Part shown: piece after piece, positions 38,201 to 45,085 of the stretch
Layout: each line of letters opens with the position of its first letter
Numbering within the stretch: the stretch's first letter is position 1
Assembly (NCBI GenBank): GCA_017434455.1
Contig: JAFRFG010000012.1
Span: 169,688 to 233,687, forward strand
Length of the DNA stretch: 64,000 nt
Origin: Thermoguttaceae bacterium
GTDB lineage: Bacteria; Planctomycetota; Planctomycetia; Pirellulales; Thermoguttaceae
Direction: 5' to 3'
Program-made: the position numbers and the translations under genes
Notes under the pieces: model-generated
Seen by the model: only the letters and a program-made list of their open reading frames with translations
What the model was told of the DNA's origin: nothing
The model's database searches: none

Positions 38201-41194
38201 GATATCGGCGACACGGTTCCGACTGCGGCGGTCGCCTCGATCACCTACGAGGACGGCGGCACGGTCAAAGAGCTTCCGGCCGACTGCTGGTCGCTGACTG
38301 GTTCTAAGACGGTCGTCTTCGATGTCGCCAAGCTGCGCGCGCTCTTCCCGAAGCTGGCGATCGGTTCGACGGTTTCGCTGGCGGTGAACTTCACCGTCGC
38401 CGACAGTCACGGCGCCTCTTCCGAGGCGGCCACCGCTGCTGTGACCGTGGAGGGTTGGTACGAAGCGCCTCGGTTTGTCGCCGACTACGCCGCGCAGACG
38501 ACCCACTTCGCCTACGCCGACGGTTCCTACGACGGTATTTTGTCGCTCCCGCTCTCGGGTCACTTCACCGGCGCCTACATTGCCGAGAACACGACGGCGG
38601 CCATCTACTCCACCTCGCAGGGGGTGAGCAAACTGGCCGATTTGGCCTATACGACCGATTGGACCAACGTCGCCTGGAACGACGGCGCCGCCCACTTTGT
38701 CGGGCAGTATCGGATGGTGACCGACACCAGCGGCAATACCAGTATCGAACTGAAGAGCGCCGAGTACGCCTCGACGCTCAACACCGCGCCGGTCTACGCC
38801 AAGATCACCGTCAGCGACGGGACCAATTCGGTCTCCTCGAATCTGTTCCAGGTCAAGCTGGCCGATGAGGAGCAGTGCACGGCGAATGTGATCCTTTACG
38901 GGACGAACACGGCGACCACGTCGAACCTCAACGGGAATACGACGGACTACGCCAAGCTCGAGACGACAGACGTCGATACCCTCGGAAACTATGACGAGGT
39001 TAACGATAACTACTGGTACTACCTCGAGGTATGGTTCCGCGATACCACCGGGAAATTCAGCGGGCAGGACTTCCGGCTGTCGATGGCCTCCTTCCAGCTG
39101 AATTACAACTCCTCGAATATCGAGTCGATTCATATTTGGGATGAGGACGAAACCGGGCTGATCGGCGTCAATCCGATCTTCGGCATGCACAGCGACATGT
39201 ACGACGACGGCCAGATCAACGTCAACGGCACGGAAGAGTACGATTTGGGAGCGCGTCTGCGCGACGTTTCGCTCTCCAGTACGGGCGGCCTGAACGCCAA
39301 AGACGGTTCCCGGGCCTATCTGGTCTGCCGCATGAAGGTGGTCGTCAAGGCGACGACCAGCCAGAGCGGGACGAAGTGCATGGCCGATCACTCGATCACC
39401 ATCGGCGCGGTGACCAAGCAGTACCCGAGCCAGAATATCACCCCGTTTAAGGAAGGCCTGAACCTCGTTCCGAAGGGGGAGACGCTCGATACCAAGCTCA
39501 ACGACACGCAGATCCGCCTCAACCAGGGAGTGGTCGTGCCGCAGCGCGTGGTCGGTCTGAGTGGGATCGAGGTGATTGCCGAAAACGGTGTTTACCTCCG
39601 CACGGTGGCTGAGGCGACCGACGAAAGCAGTGTCGACAGTACCCTGGTGAGCAACACCGACTATCTCCACGAGTGGCAGTCCCACTTCACCGAGATCTGG
39701 GTCAAGGCCTCCGAGCTGGAGACCTACCTGGGGGCCTCGGCGCAGTTCTCCTACACGCCGGGGTACTTTACCGCGACGAGTGTCGAGTTCGGCTCGATGT
39801 TCAGCGATGGTCTGTACTCGATCGACGCCGATAACGGTCTGATCACCGTCAGCGCTTTGGCCGCCGACGGGGGGATTGCCGACGGCGGGCTGGTTCTCCT
39901 GGCTCGGGTGGCGTGGCAGTCCGGTGAAGGGGACACGGTCGCCTGGAGCGCCTCGGCCGATCCGATCGCCCTGTTTTGGGAGATCACCGCGGCGGACCTT
40001 TACACCCTCTCGGGGAATACCGAGGTGAGTGTCGGTCTGAAGCAGACCGTCGAGCTGTGGGCCAATCCTTACGATACCGACGACGACGGCGCGATCACCG
40101 ACGCCGACCTGGCGAAGTTCCTCGTCGCGTACGGCCACGGTATCGCCGGCAGCTCCTACACGGTCGGTTCCGACTATGACCGTGACGGGGCGATCGACGA
40201 CGCGGACCTCCTCTACTTCTTAAGTCTCTACGGAGCGACTAAAGAGGATGTCGTCTCGGGGAATCGCTCGATTCTTCTTCCCGCGACCTTCACGCAGCGC
40301 TACGTCGGGACGACGCTCAGCACCGATCAAATCGCCCTGGTCGGCACCGTCTATGACGCGGCCAATCAGGCATGGGTCGAGGCGCTCGGTTTGGATGAGT
40401 CCGTCTCAGTGACCCTGGCGGTGAAAGACTTTGCCGATACCGATACCCTGGCCCAGGCGCAGGTCACGCAGGTCGATGTCAACGGGGTGGTCAAGAGCGG
40501 TATCATCTACGTCGACGACGACGCGGCGGGGAACCTCTGGTACTCGCAGCTCAGCGATCCGGTCGACGCCTCGCGGTACGACCTCTACACGGTGATCCTC
40601 CACGAGCTGGGGCACTTCTACGGTTACGACCCGACCAGCGCCGCCTACATGACGGTGATGACCACCTTCGATTACCTCAACGCCGAGGGACACTCCGACG
40701 ATGTCGCCGACGTGATGTACTACGGGGTGGAGGTCGGTCAGCGCAAGGAACTGACCGAGCAGGATATTGCCGCGGCGCGGGCGATCCTCGATACCCTCAC
40801 CGGCGGGGACGCCGGCGGGTCGAGTGCCGGGGATGTCCATTCGATGACGGCGATCGTCACCGAAACGCCGGTCTCCGGGGCGCTGGCCGCCTCGACGATC
40901 GAAGTGGGTCTGAGCGCCGCGCCTGCCGAAGAGACGATCTACCTCCTCGATACCCGCACCGCCCAGTCGCTGGCCGATTCGGGATTGGCGATCGGCAGCG
41001 TCCGTCAGTACGACGAGTCGGCCCTTGTGGAGCAGCACAACGCCGCGATCGACGAGCTCATGGCGGCGGAGTCCTTTGACCAGATCGTCGAGTCGCACGA
41101 CGAGTACGACTTTGCCCTGGGTGAAGGTTCCGAAAGCCAAAGCGACGAGGAAGGGTTCTTTGACGGGGATGGTCTGGAGGAGAATCTTCTCTAA
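32291..41194 (+). CDS. giant LEPR-XLL, cadherin/VCBS-like, dockerin and metzincin-like exported protein
   Basis: 2967 residues. Residues 28-38 (QMEPLEDRNLL) are the planctomycete LEPR-XLL signature that replaces a classical signal peptide. Two calcium loops of dockerin type follow (SVNRNGVIDDFEI at 166, DVNMDGVMSGDDL at 226). Residues about 385-2055 consist of cadherin/VCBS-like beta domains joined by G-x-N-D/Q/E-A-P junctions at 485, 610, 1019, 1146, 1545, 1671, 1809 and 1936, with a variant at 2055. A cohesin-like segment spans about 2197-2360; a second one (HEWQSHFTEIW…) spans 2460-2545. A dockerin pair lies at 2595 and 2628. His2771, Glu2772 and His2775 (HELGHFYGYDP) with a later VMYYG make a metzincin-like domain whose third zinc ligand is missing. 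The tail is strongly acidic. The ribosome site AAGGA is 8 bases before the ATG. Probably a cell-surface or matrix protein. Confidence 0.9.
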   Translation: MSMKKYLQERFFSRLQGRMKPLRERGLQMEPLEDRNLLTATPNGWDIVDTPEANVEFGYVSDVENPSEVKLTFGETAGTDDLLVGVVVSGKAGQPAVLDPAAIALDDQVSGWQIIKSGMLSDDDGTNSSFVILRVTPNEEGYKLFISGKDEGLTGAFTCSVFTPGSVNRNGVIDDFEIQDTFKFVSYTNAYFSGGRNPASIDIYRHMFGEDVDVSQWNNVYSTVYDVNMDGVMSGDDLSLIKLGIRDASSVKLEYDHEAPEIDPAWTDSDDPMVVKDPADFKIPVIDDSGVGSATVKVGDDTYDAVLEDGGTTPDGHRITNIVGVVADGQPLSFEDFFRDDRTGELDNGDYPMTITATDNAGNEMAPTDVFIRYIAGNARETAKNETSYDPAWSFGDGAAITTLTIYEGNSVTDWDGTSDTIVLPSGAKVDLVLDGEGRITSMTYRMNGRWDKAVNLPEGAVDPVSFSMTNIDGQTDTWDFNVLGVNDAPEAHANVQIALVDTAAAAGEKTNATDRDRGDVLSAAVKSVSAPAFQDAPAGIETIVPTGADFSGWLTFDSAAEEYRFEVPEDVDFLKQLPIGAKFILTYTCTVTDKLGATTEETVVVTVTGTNQAPVAEAIDETYTAVPDAATPIVLEIPCGGEDIDYSDTVALATVTIGGTTYTIDWETGQFAPGESSVEVAGYGTYTLDTANRKLLYTLAGDYSEQLRWTTPAGETAAIELGGLEYQMADNHGALSEGAAVSYTYVGAFDKLQFVNIPDQEVNALGTETGWATLDEKITFHSDAGQTYAFSVKEIKNDEHTLEASALLRFADPVYGPDGSIELQVNRDALATIPAEWYGDYTVTFEYANTDTAAHADDAGQQTFTLSIVGYTITVTPAVIEGGTLTEDQVYTPETGYQAAVDLTTKIVSVTAHKSGGVEATVDSYDFATTLRLDDVSGAGAADLTDAEKAHLLSCASIDSAGNFLFRLDDAASEMLQYLAEGDSLTMSFGYSLTNLVIDGEAIAGTLRGGDVTVMITGVNDAPVAHGTVDIALSDVDAAASASSKVTDADTPAEELVYTLNSYPSGDDVVFSGNAPAGIAAIVEGADFSTWLTWDAAQQKYVFAPGSEIFKALPEAVTATLAYSFQVSDGKGAATIEDIQVTITGTNQAPTAQDLSASVNAGDSVVIDWRANSNDIDFKDPVTLVKLNDVAVTATEANPQVIDLYDNDQYVGYLTVSVVEGEQVLTYTAAGNALKWDLAKDDTRGIDFTYQVSDGRLTSDTADAAVEVVGQFDPLEMDPNNPTTLRITNKSAAVEGWIPATEQLGFFSDMLPGGERESYSFTVTKANDDADLAQYFKMETTGGKVTLYVEQSAVTGPSPILPPGDYVLAFTSQNLDGEADVQDHTINLTIQDKSGVVADPIDLRSITEDDPSVSADLSQNTFTDPDKATATVTDVRFKTLEELPVNTVTLTDSTGTYTGEQIKDHLGWSADRYTAFVQELCEAASVDGTSSTFTFTNDGTFLNFLAEGAELHVTYHYTIDGYTSDGVVWDVPSTNNPITVNITGINDAPYGAADHTASVDLTTGAVVYDAGSATLNIFDGVVDPEGRSLRTTWNVPATVTAYGTTFTISEGAITVAADGTVSIDVDKLTGDFVKLGLGQSAEIVVKFTISDDLGLVVAEGERSLTVTVLGKNEAPTKKADAPTGSDYIEESTGSAAVSITPAMFAEDIDLNDTTLYFQSVTVEGTTITAQSAGWSGNTFTQAFASGATLTLVKNTSGITSCSYNVAGRAERVPNLPAGQTAADSISFVVCDKAGAATESISYDFNVIGVNDAPYGAADHTANVNLINQTVKYDANEDTLNVLDGVVDPDGNTLSVTNVTVPTSVAAYGYPFTISPGAITIAQTGEVSIDLAALTDDFIKLAQDGTVTIPVTYLVQDSAGASVKEGIKTVTVTVVGRNEAPTASATLTGTVDLAAGTQTVLDLTGGAEDLDIGDTVPTAAVASITYEDGGTVKELPADCWSLTGSKTVVFDVAKLRALFPKLAIGSTVSLAVNFTVADSHGASSEAATAAVTVEGWYEAPRFVADYAAQTTHFAYADGSYDGILSLPLSGHFTGAYIAENTTAAIYSTSQGVSKLADLAYTTDWTNVAWNDGAAHFVGQYRMVTDTSGNTSIELKSAEYASTLNTAPVYAKITVSDGTNSVSSNLFQVKLADEEQCTANVILYGTNTATTSNLNGNTTDYAKLETTDVDTLGNYDEVNDNYWYYLEVWFRDTTGKFSGQDFRLSMASFQLNYNSSNIESIHIWDEDETGLIGVNPIFGMHSDMYDDGQINVNGTEEYDLGARLRDVSLSSTGGLNAKDGSRAYLVCRMKVVVKATTSQSGTKCMADHSITIGAVTKQYPSQNITPFKEGLNLVPKGETLDTKLNDTQIRLNQGVVVPQRVVGLSGIEVIAENGVYLRTVAEATDESSVDSTLVSNTDYLHEWQSHFTEIWVKASELETYLGASAQFSYTPGYFTATSVEFGSMFSDGLYSIDADNGLITVSALAADGGIADGGLVLLARVAWQSGEGDTVAWSASADPIALFWEITAADLYTLSGNTEVSVGLKQTVELWANPYDTDDDGAITDADLAKFLVAYGHGIAGSSYTVGSDYDRDGAIDDADLLYFLSLYGATKEDVVSGNRSILLPATFTQRYVGTTLSTDQIALVGTVYDAANQAWVEALGLDESVSVTLAVKDFADTDTLAQAQVTQVDVNGVVKSGIIYVDDDAAGNLWYSQLSDPVDASRYDLYTVILHELGHFYGYDPTSAAYMTVMTTFDYLNAEGHSDDVADVMYYGVEVGQRKELTEQDIAAARAILDTLTGGDAGGSSAGDVHSMTAIVTETPVSGALAASTIEVGLSAAPAEETIYLLDTRTAQSLADSGLAIGSVRQYDESALVEQHNAAIDELMAAESFDQIVESHDEYDFALGEGSESQSDEEGFFDGDGLEENLL
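33743..36922 (+). repeat. duplicated super-repeat A inside the giant gene
   Basis: Residues 485-1018 and 1019-1544 (534 and 526 residues) have the same order: a ~126-residue domain starting GVNDAP, a GTNQAP junction, then ~400 residues including a VGAFD/VGQFD landmark and an LAEG…G landmark. Matching landmarks in the first domains include NAPAGIAAIVEGADFSTWLTWD versus DAPAGIETIVPTGADFSGWLTFD. Confidence 0.75.
36923..38452 (+). repeat. duplicated super-repeat B inside the giant gene
   Basis: Residues 1545-1808 and 1809-2054 repeat as pairs of domains. The first halves are clearly related: both begin with G-x-NDAPYGAADHTA, then LN(I/V)(F/L)DGVVDP, AYG…FTIS and GAIT. The second halves begin GKNEAP and GRNEAP. 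The segment just before residue 485 matches the second half of the first pair (PVSFSMTNIDGQ…FNVLGVNDAP versus SISFVVCDKAG…FNVIGVNDAP). Confidence 0.8.
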
Positions 41195-41255
41195 GTCCTG
41201 AGAAGTTCCTCCTTCCTCCCTAAGAAGGCGGTTTGCCGCGCCCGGCTCCACAGCG

Positions 41256-41298
41256 AAAAGCCCCATCAGATCCTTAAAAGAATCCGACGGGGCTTTTT
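41256..41298 (+). terminator. terminator of the giant LEPR-XLL gene
   Basis: AAAAGCCCC (41256-41264) pairs with GGGGCTTTT (41289-41297) across a 24-base partly pairing loop, followed by a T-run. Confidence 0.75.
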
Positions 41299-41377
41299 CT
41301 TGAAAAAACGCTTGCGGCGGCGGTTTGAAACGCCGGCCCGCCGCGGGGCGGATTATTTCCGTTTCTGGGCTAATCCC

Positions 41378-41406
41378 TTGAAAAGATTTCATAAAATCAT
41401 TACACT
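41378..41406 (+). promoter_or_regulatory. sigma70-type promoter of the second LEPR-XLL gene and its downstream cassette
   Basis: TTGAAA (41378-41383), a 17-base AT-rich spacer and TACACT (41401-41406). It is the only clear promoter before the run of genes 41514-46684, which shows no internal terminator. Confidence 0.6.
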
Positions 41407-41479
41407 TTCGGGAGACGCTCGGTATTTCCTTTTTAAGGGCAAAACAGGGAAGTCCCCATAACACCAGGAAGCTTTGACG

Positions 41480-41515
41480 AAGGAAGCCATTGACGATAAG
41501 GAAGCCATTGACGAT
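41480..41515 (+). repeat. 18-bp tandem repeat carrying the ribosome site
   Basis: AAGGAAGCCATTGACGAT occurs twice head to tail (41480-41497, 41498-41515), preceded by a degenerate third copy (AGGAAGCTTTGACGA). Each copy holds the purine-rich AAGGAAG; in the second copy it lies about 10 bases before the ATG at 41514. The first copy has ATA where the second has the ATG. Confidence 0.85.
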
Positions 41516-44500
41516 GAAGAAGAATTCTATCTCCCATTCCTCCCCGAATCATTCCTTCCGTTCGATGAGAATGGAACCCCTTGAGGGACGGATTCTCCTC
41601 GCGGTCGGTGACTGGCAGGGCTTTGAGGATTTCCCCGAGCGCAATGTCTACGAAGCGGGATCGGCGATTGTCGATTTTGAAGAGAACGTCGATCTGGTCG
41701 GCGCCGCCGATCTTAATAACGACGGCTTCGACGATCTGGTCACGGTCAACAAGGCCGATTCGACGGTTTCCGTCTACCTCAACGACAAGGCGGGGGGGTA
41801 CGGCCCGGCGCGGACGACCACGGTCGATAAAAATCTCTCCCAGGTCGATATCGCCGCGGCCCTGGGGGATTTCAACGGCGACGGAAAATACGATCTTTTG
41901 GTCGCCGATACCTCCAGCACCCAAAATATTGTCTTTTCCCTCTACTCCTGGTCGAACGGTACGTTTTCTTTAACGAAGACCTCCGATCCGATCTCGCTTT
42001 CGGTCTTCTCGCCGTCGGCGACCGTCTTCCTTCCCTGGTCGGTCGAAGTCGTTCAGACCGGCAGCGGCGCGGCCGTTCGCATGCAGGCCAAAGTTCCGGG
42101 GGTCAGCACCTCGGACTGCGATCGAATCGTCCTGTTCTCCTGCAGCGCGGCCGGTTCCTTTACCGCCACCACCGGTTCCCCCTACGGAACCGTCAATGGG
42201 GAAGGACTGGTCGGTTCCCTGAGCGAGGGGGGCCATACGTTCTTGGTGACCGTCAATAAGGGCTCCGGCCGGACCTGTTTTAACGCCTACGACGTCTCTG
42301 TTTCGTACGGTCAGGCCAACTTCGCGTACGACGTTCAGTCGTGGAACTACACCGCCGGAACAACGACCTCGATGACCGAACCACTCGGCGCGGCCGCCTC
42401 CGGAGAGAATCTTTATTACTGCAATACCAAAAAGCTTGTCTCCCTGACCCTGTCGCTCGACGAATCGGCCAGGACCGGCTCGTTTGGCGGCGCTTCGGCG
42501 GTCGCCTACAGCGGTTTTTCCTCGTCCACCCGCTCTATCGCGATGGCGGCGGGGGCTTTCACCTCCACTTCCTCCACCGACTTGGTCGCCGTCTCGGGAA
42601 CCGACTATGTCTTCTTTAGGGCCACCGGCGGGGAGCCCCCCTATTCTCCGGCGACCCTGGTGACTCAGCCCGATTACTTCGCCTCCTGGGAAGGGGATTA
42701 CAACGGCGACGGCACGCTCGATCTTCTGGTGGCCGGCGCGTCGGGCATTTGGCTCTTTGCCGATTCCGACCTAAGCGCCCAGCCGATTCAGCTGGGGAAC
42801 CTCAACGGAACGGCTTCGGCCGCCGTCTTCGGCTACTTCGGCACCGGCACGGCCGGCGTGAAGGACGATAAGATTGACGTGGCGGTTCTTTACGAAGGGA
42901 AAGTCGGCATATTCTACCAGGGCGCGGACGGCCGCTTTACCCCCAATGGGGTGGTCAGTGACGGCTCCTGCACCGTTACCTTCGAGTCGGTTCCCTCGAC
43001 GGCTTACACGTCGCTGATCGCCTCCGGCGATGTTCTCGGGAAGAGTGATGCCAATCCGGCCGACCAGATTGTGGTGGGGTACTACCACACTGCCCAGGGG
43101 AGTGAACAATCGGGGCTTTACCTCTCGGTGATCGATCCGCTTAAAGAGGTGGGATCGATGCTTGTCTCCAACCGCTGTGTGGAATCGCAGTTCGCCTCCT
43201 CCCACGAGCTCACGGCGCTGTGGGTGGGGGCCCTGTGCGCCGGGAGCGATCCGTACGCCGATGTTCTCTACACCGTCTGCCGCACGGGGAACGCCGCTTC
43301 GACAATCGTCGTGCTCGACAACACCGCCGGCAGCGTCGGTACCGCCGAAAAGAAATCGATCTCGGCGGTCCCCCGCGGTCAGTACGTTTTCCTCTACAAT
43401 CCCTATCAGCCGGTCAGTGTCGCCTGCGGCGATATCAACGCCGACGGACTGACGGATATCGTTTTCCTCAGCGAGGGAACCGGCGCGCTGGATGCCGCGA
43501 TAGGGTACGTCCTTCAGACTTCCGAGGGGTTCTCCTCGGTGGCCTATGTCCTCAATACGACCAGTTCCGGAGAAGCGGGGGGGAATAACCATCGGCCGGA
43601 CGAGGGGTTCCCCGGCGACGCTCCCCCCGTGACGATCAACGGCGGGATCGACCAAATCGGTCAGGTCGGCGGTCTGGTTCTTGGCGATATCAACGGCGAT
43701 GGAAAGCTCGACGCGGTCTTTACCGTGAACAACGCGGGGCGCTCCAAGTTCTATTGGGCACTCGGCAAAGAGGGCAGCTCGCCGCTGAATCTTCCCGTCT
43801 ACAACGCTCTGGCGGGGGACGACGCCGATGGGGTTAACTTCCAGGGGACCGATGGCGAACTGTTCGCCGCCCCGTATCTTTTGGTCTCGGCGGCGGACCG
43901 CGGCACCGGCGAACCGTCGGTCTACGCCGTCAAGGGGAAGACGGTTCTGCGGCTGGATCCCTCCTACGAAAAAGATACGGAAGGGACGATGACCGTGGTG
44001 ATCCGCGGCCTGGACGGGACGGTCGCTTCGCAGGCGATGACCGTCGATCAGATCAAAAACCAAGGCTCCGTCTACGACTGGCTCGACGAGTGGTCGAGCT
44101 TCTATGTCGAGATCTGGGGCGCCCCGAGCACCTCCAGTACGATCACCCAATTCTCCGCCGAACTGTCGTTCCGCTCGGGCTACTATGTCTACAGCGCCGT
44201 GGAAGCCGGCACCGGGTTCACCGTGACGGCCGACGACAGTACCGCCGGCAAGGTCACCGTCTCGGGATTCGCCAGCACGCCGGTGACGGTCGCCTCCGGG
44301 AAGCAGGTACTGCTGGCCCGTGTCAAGATGGCGCCGGTGGAGGGGGGCGGCATCTCTTTGGACGATCTGGCGGATGTCGGGGTTTTCCAGGCGTTTACCA
44401 ACTCGGAGACGTTCAATCTGTTGGTTTCGAAAGATTCCCAGTCGATCAATCAGTCCAACGGGGTCAATAGCGTTACCGAGTCGCTGAACAAAACCACCTA

Positions 44501-45053
44501 CTTCCCCGTCCGGTTTGATGTCAACGACGACGGCGCCGTCGACGACGCCGATTTGGCCTTCTTCCTCAAGTACTACGCTCAAAGACCGGTCGGAAAATAC
44601 AAGATTCTCCTGGTCGATACCACACCCGGAGCCACGACGATCAGCGATTATGATCTGTCCTATTTCCTGGCCGGTTACGGATGGTCCTATGACGGTGTTC
44701 GAGGGGTCTCGTACCGCACGGGCGGTTTCTACAAAGACGCGGGGTTCGATCCCTACCTCCTCGGCTGGGTGGCGCGATCCGATTCGGTCGTTTCCCCGGC
44801 GTTGGAGTCCGACTACTTCGTCGTGTCGGCGTTTGATCGGCCGGCGGCCGCCTCGGCCGGATCCTCTTCCGACAAGGTGATCCTCGAGGCGCTCGACGCG
44901 CTGCGCGACGACTCCGCCGCCGCCCTGGCGGTTCTCCCCTATGTGACCGAGTCGCAGCGTACCGATTGGCTCTTTGACTTCGATGAAGAGGCCGCCGCCG
45001 AAGAGGGAATTGACAGCGAGCTGCTCGACTACGATATCGCGATCATGGATTGA
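41514..45053 (+). CDS. LEPR-XLL, FG-GAP and dockerin exported protein
   Basis: The ATG at 41514 (MKKNSISHSS…) was preferred to the TTG at 41490 because AAGGAAG lies at a suitable distance. 1179 residues. Residues 20-30 (MEPLEGRILLA) are the LEPR-XLL signature. Five FG-GAP/VCBS-type calcium loops appear at residues 66 (DLNNDGFDD), 119 (DFNGDGKYD), 395 (DYNGDGTLD), 640 (DINADGLTD) and 725 (DINGDGKLD), indicating an integrin-like beta-propeller. A cohesin-like module (WLDEWSSFYVEIW…QVLLARVKM) begins near 856 and a dockerin-like loop (DVNDDGAVDDADL) lies at 1002. The acidic tail ends DYDIAIMD. It shares its C-terminal plan with the preceding giant protein. The kinase gene follows after 32 bases without a terminator. 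Confidence 0.9.
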   Translation: MKKNSISHSSPNHSFRSMRMEPLEGRILLAVGDWQGFEDFPERNVYEAGSAIVDFEENVDLVGAADLNNDGFDDLVTVNKADSTVSVYLNDKAGGYGPARTTTVDKNLSQVDIAAALGDFNGDGKYDLLVADTSSTQNIVFSLYSWSNGTFSLTKTSDPISLSVFSPSATVFLPWSVEVVQTGSGAAVRMQAKVPGVSTSDCDRIVLFSCSAAGSFTATTGSPYGTVNGEGLVGSLSEGGHTFLVTVNKGSGRTCFNAYDVSVSYGQANFAYDVQSWNYTAGTTTSMTEPLGAAASGENLYYCNTKKLVSLTLSLDESARTGSFGGASAVAYSGFSSSTRSIAMAAGAFTSTSSTDLVAVSGTDYVFFRATGGEPPYSPATLVTQPDYFASWEGDYNGDGTLDLLVAGASGIWLFADSDLSAQPIQLGNLNGTASAAVFGYFGTGTAGVKDDKIDVAVLYEGKVGIFYQGADGRFTPNGVVSDGSCTVTFESVPSTAYTSLIASGDVLGKSDANPADQIVVGYYHTAQGSEQSGLYLSVIDPLKEVGSMLVSNRCVESQFASSHELTALWVGALCAGSDPYADVLYTVCRTGNAASTIVVLDNTAGSVGTAEKKSISAVPRGQYVFLYNPYQPVSVACGDINADGLTDIVFLSEGTGALDAAIGYVLQTSEGFSSVAYVLNTTSSGEAGGNNHRPDEGFPGDAPPVTINGGIDQIGQVGGLVLGDINGDGKLDAVFTVNNAGRSKFYWALGKEGSSPLNLPVYNALAGDDADGVNFQGTDGELFAAPYLLVSAADRGTGEPSVYAVKGKTVLRLDPSYEKDTEGTMTVVIRGLDGTVASQAMTVDQIKNQGSVYDWLDEWSSFYVEIWGAPSTSSTITQFSAELSFRSGYYVYSAVEAGTGFTVTADDSTAGKVTVSGFASTPVTVASGKQVLLARVKMAPVEGGGISLDDLADVGVFQAFTNSETFNLLVSKDSQSINQSNGVNSVTESLNKTTYFPVRFDVNDDGAVDDADLAFFLKYYAQRPVGKYKILLVDTTPGATTISDYDLSYFLAGYGWSYDGVRGVSYRTGGFYKDAGFDPYLLGWVARSDSVVSPALESDYFVVSAFDRPAAASAGSSSDKVILEALDALRDDSAAALAVLPYVTESQRTDWLFDFDEEAAAEEGIDSELLDYDIAIMD

Positions 45054-45085
45054 TCCCTTCAAATATGAGATGCTAAAGAAGCGCT

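Noticed and set aside
37421..40138. 905-codon minus-strand frame inside the giant LEPR-XLL gene
   Set aside because: Antisense shadow of the repeated, GC-rich coding sequence; no ribosome site and no recognisable domain.
41461..41515. CRISPR-like or mobile repeat at the 18-bp tandem units
   Set aside because: Only two to three direct copies without spacers; it is a local duplication around the ribosome site.
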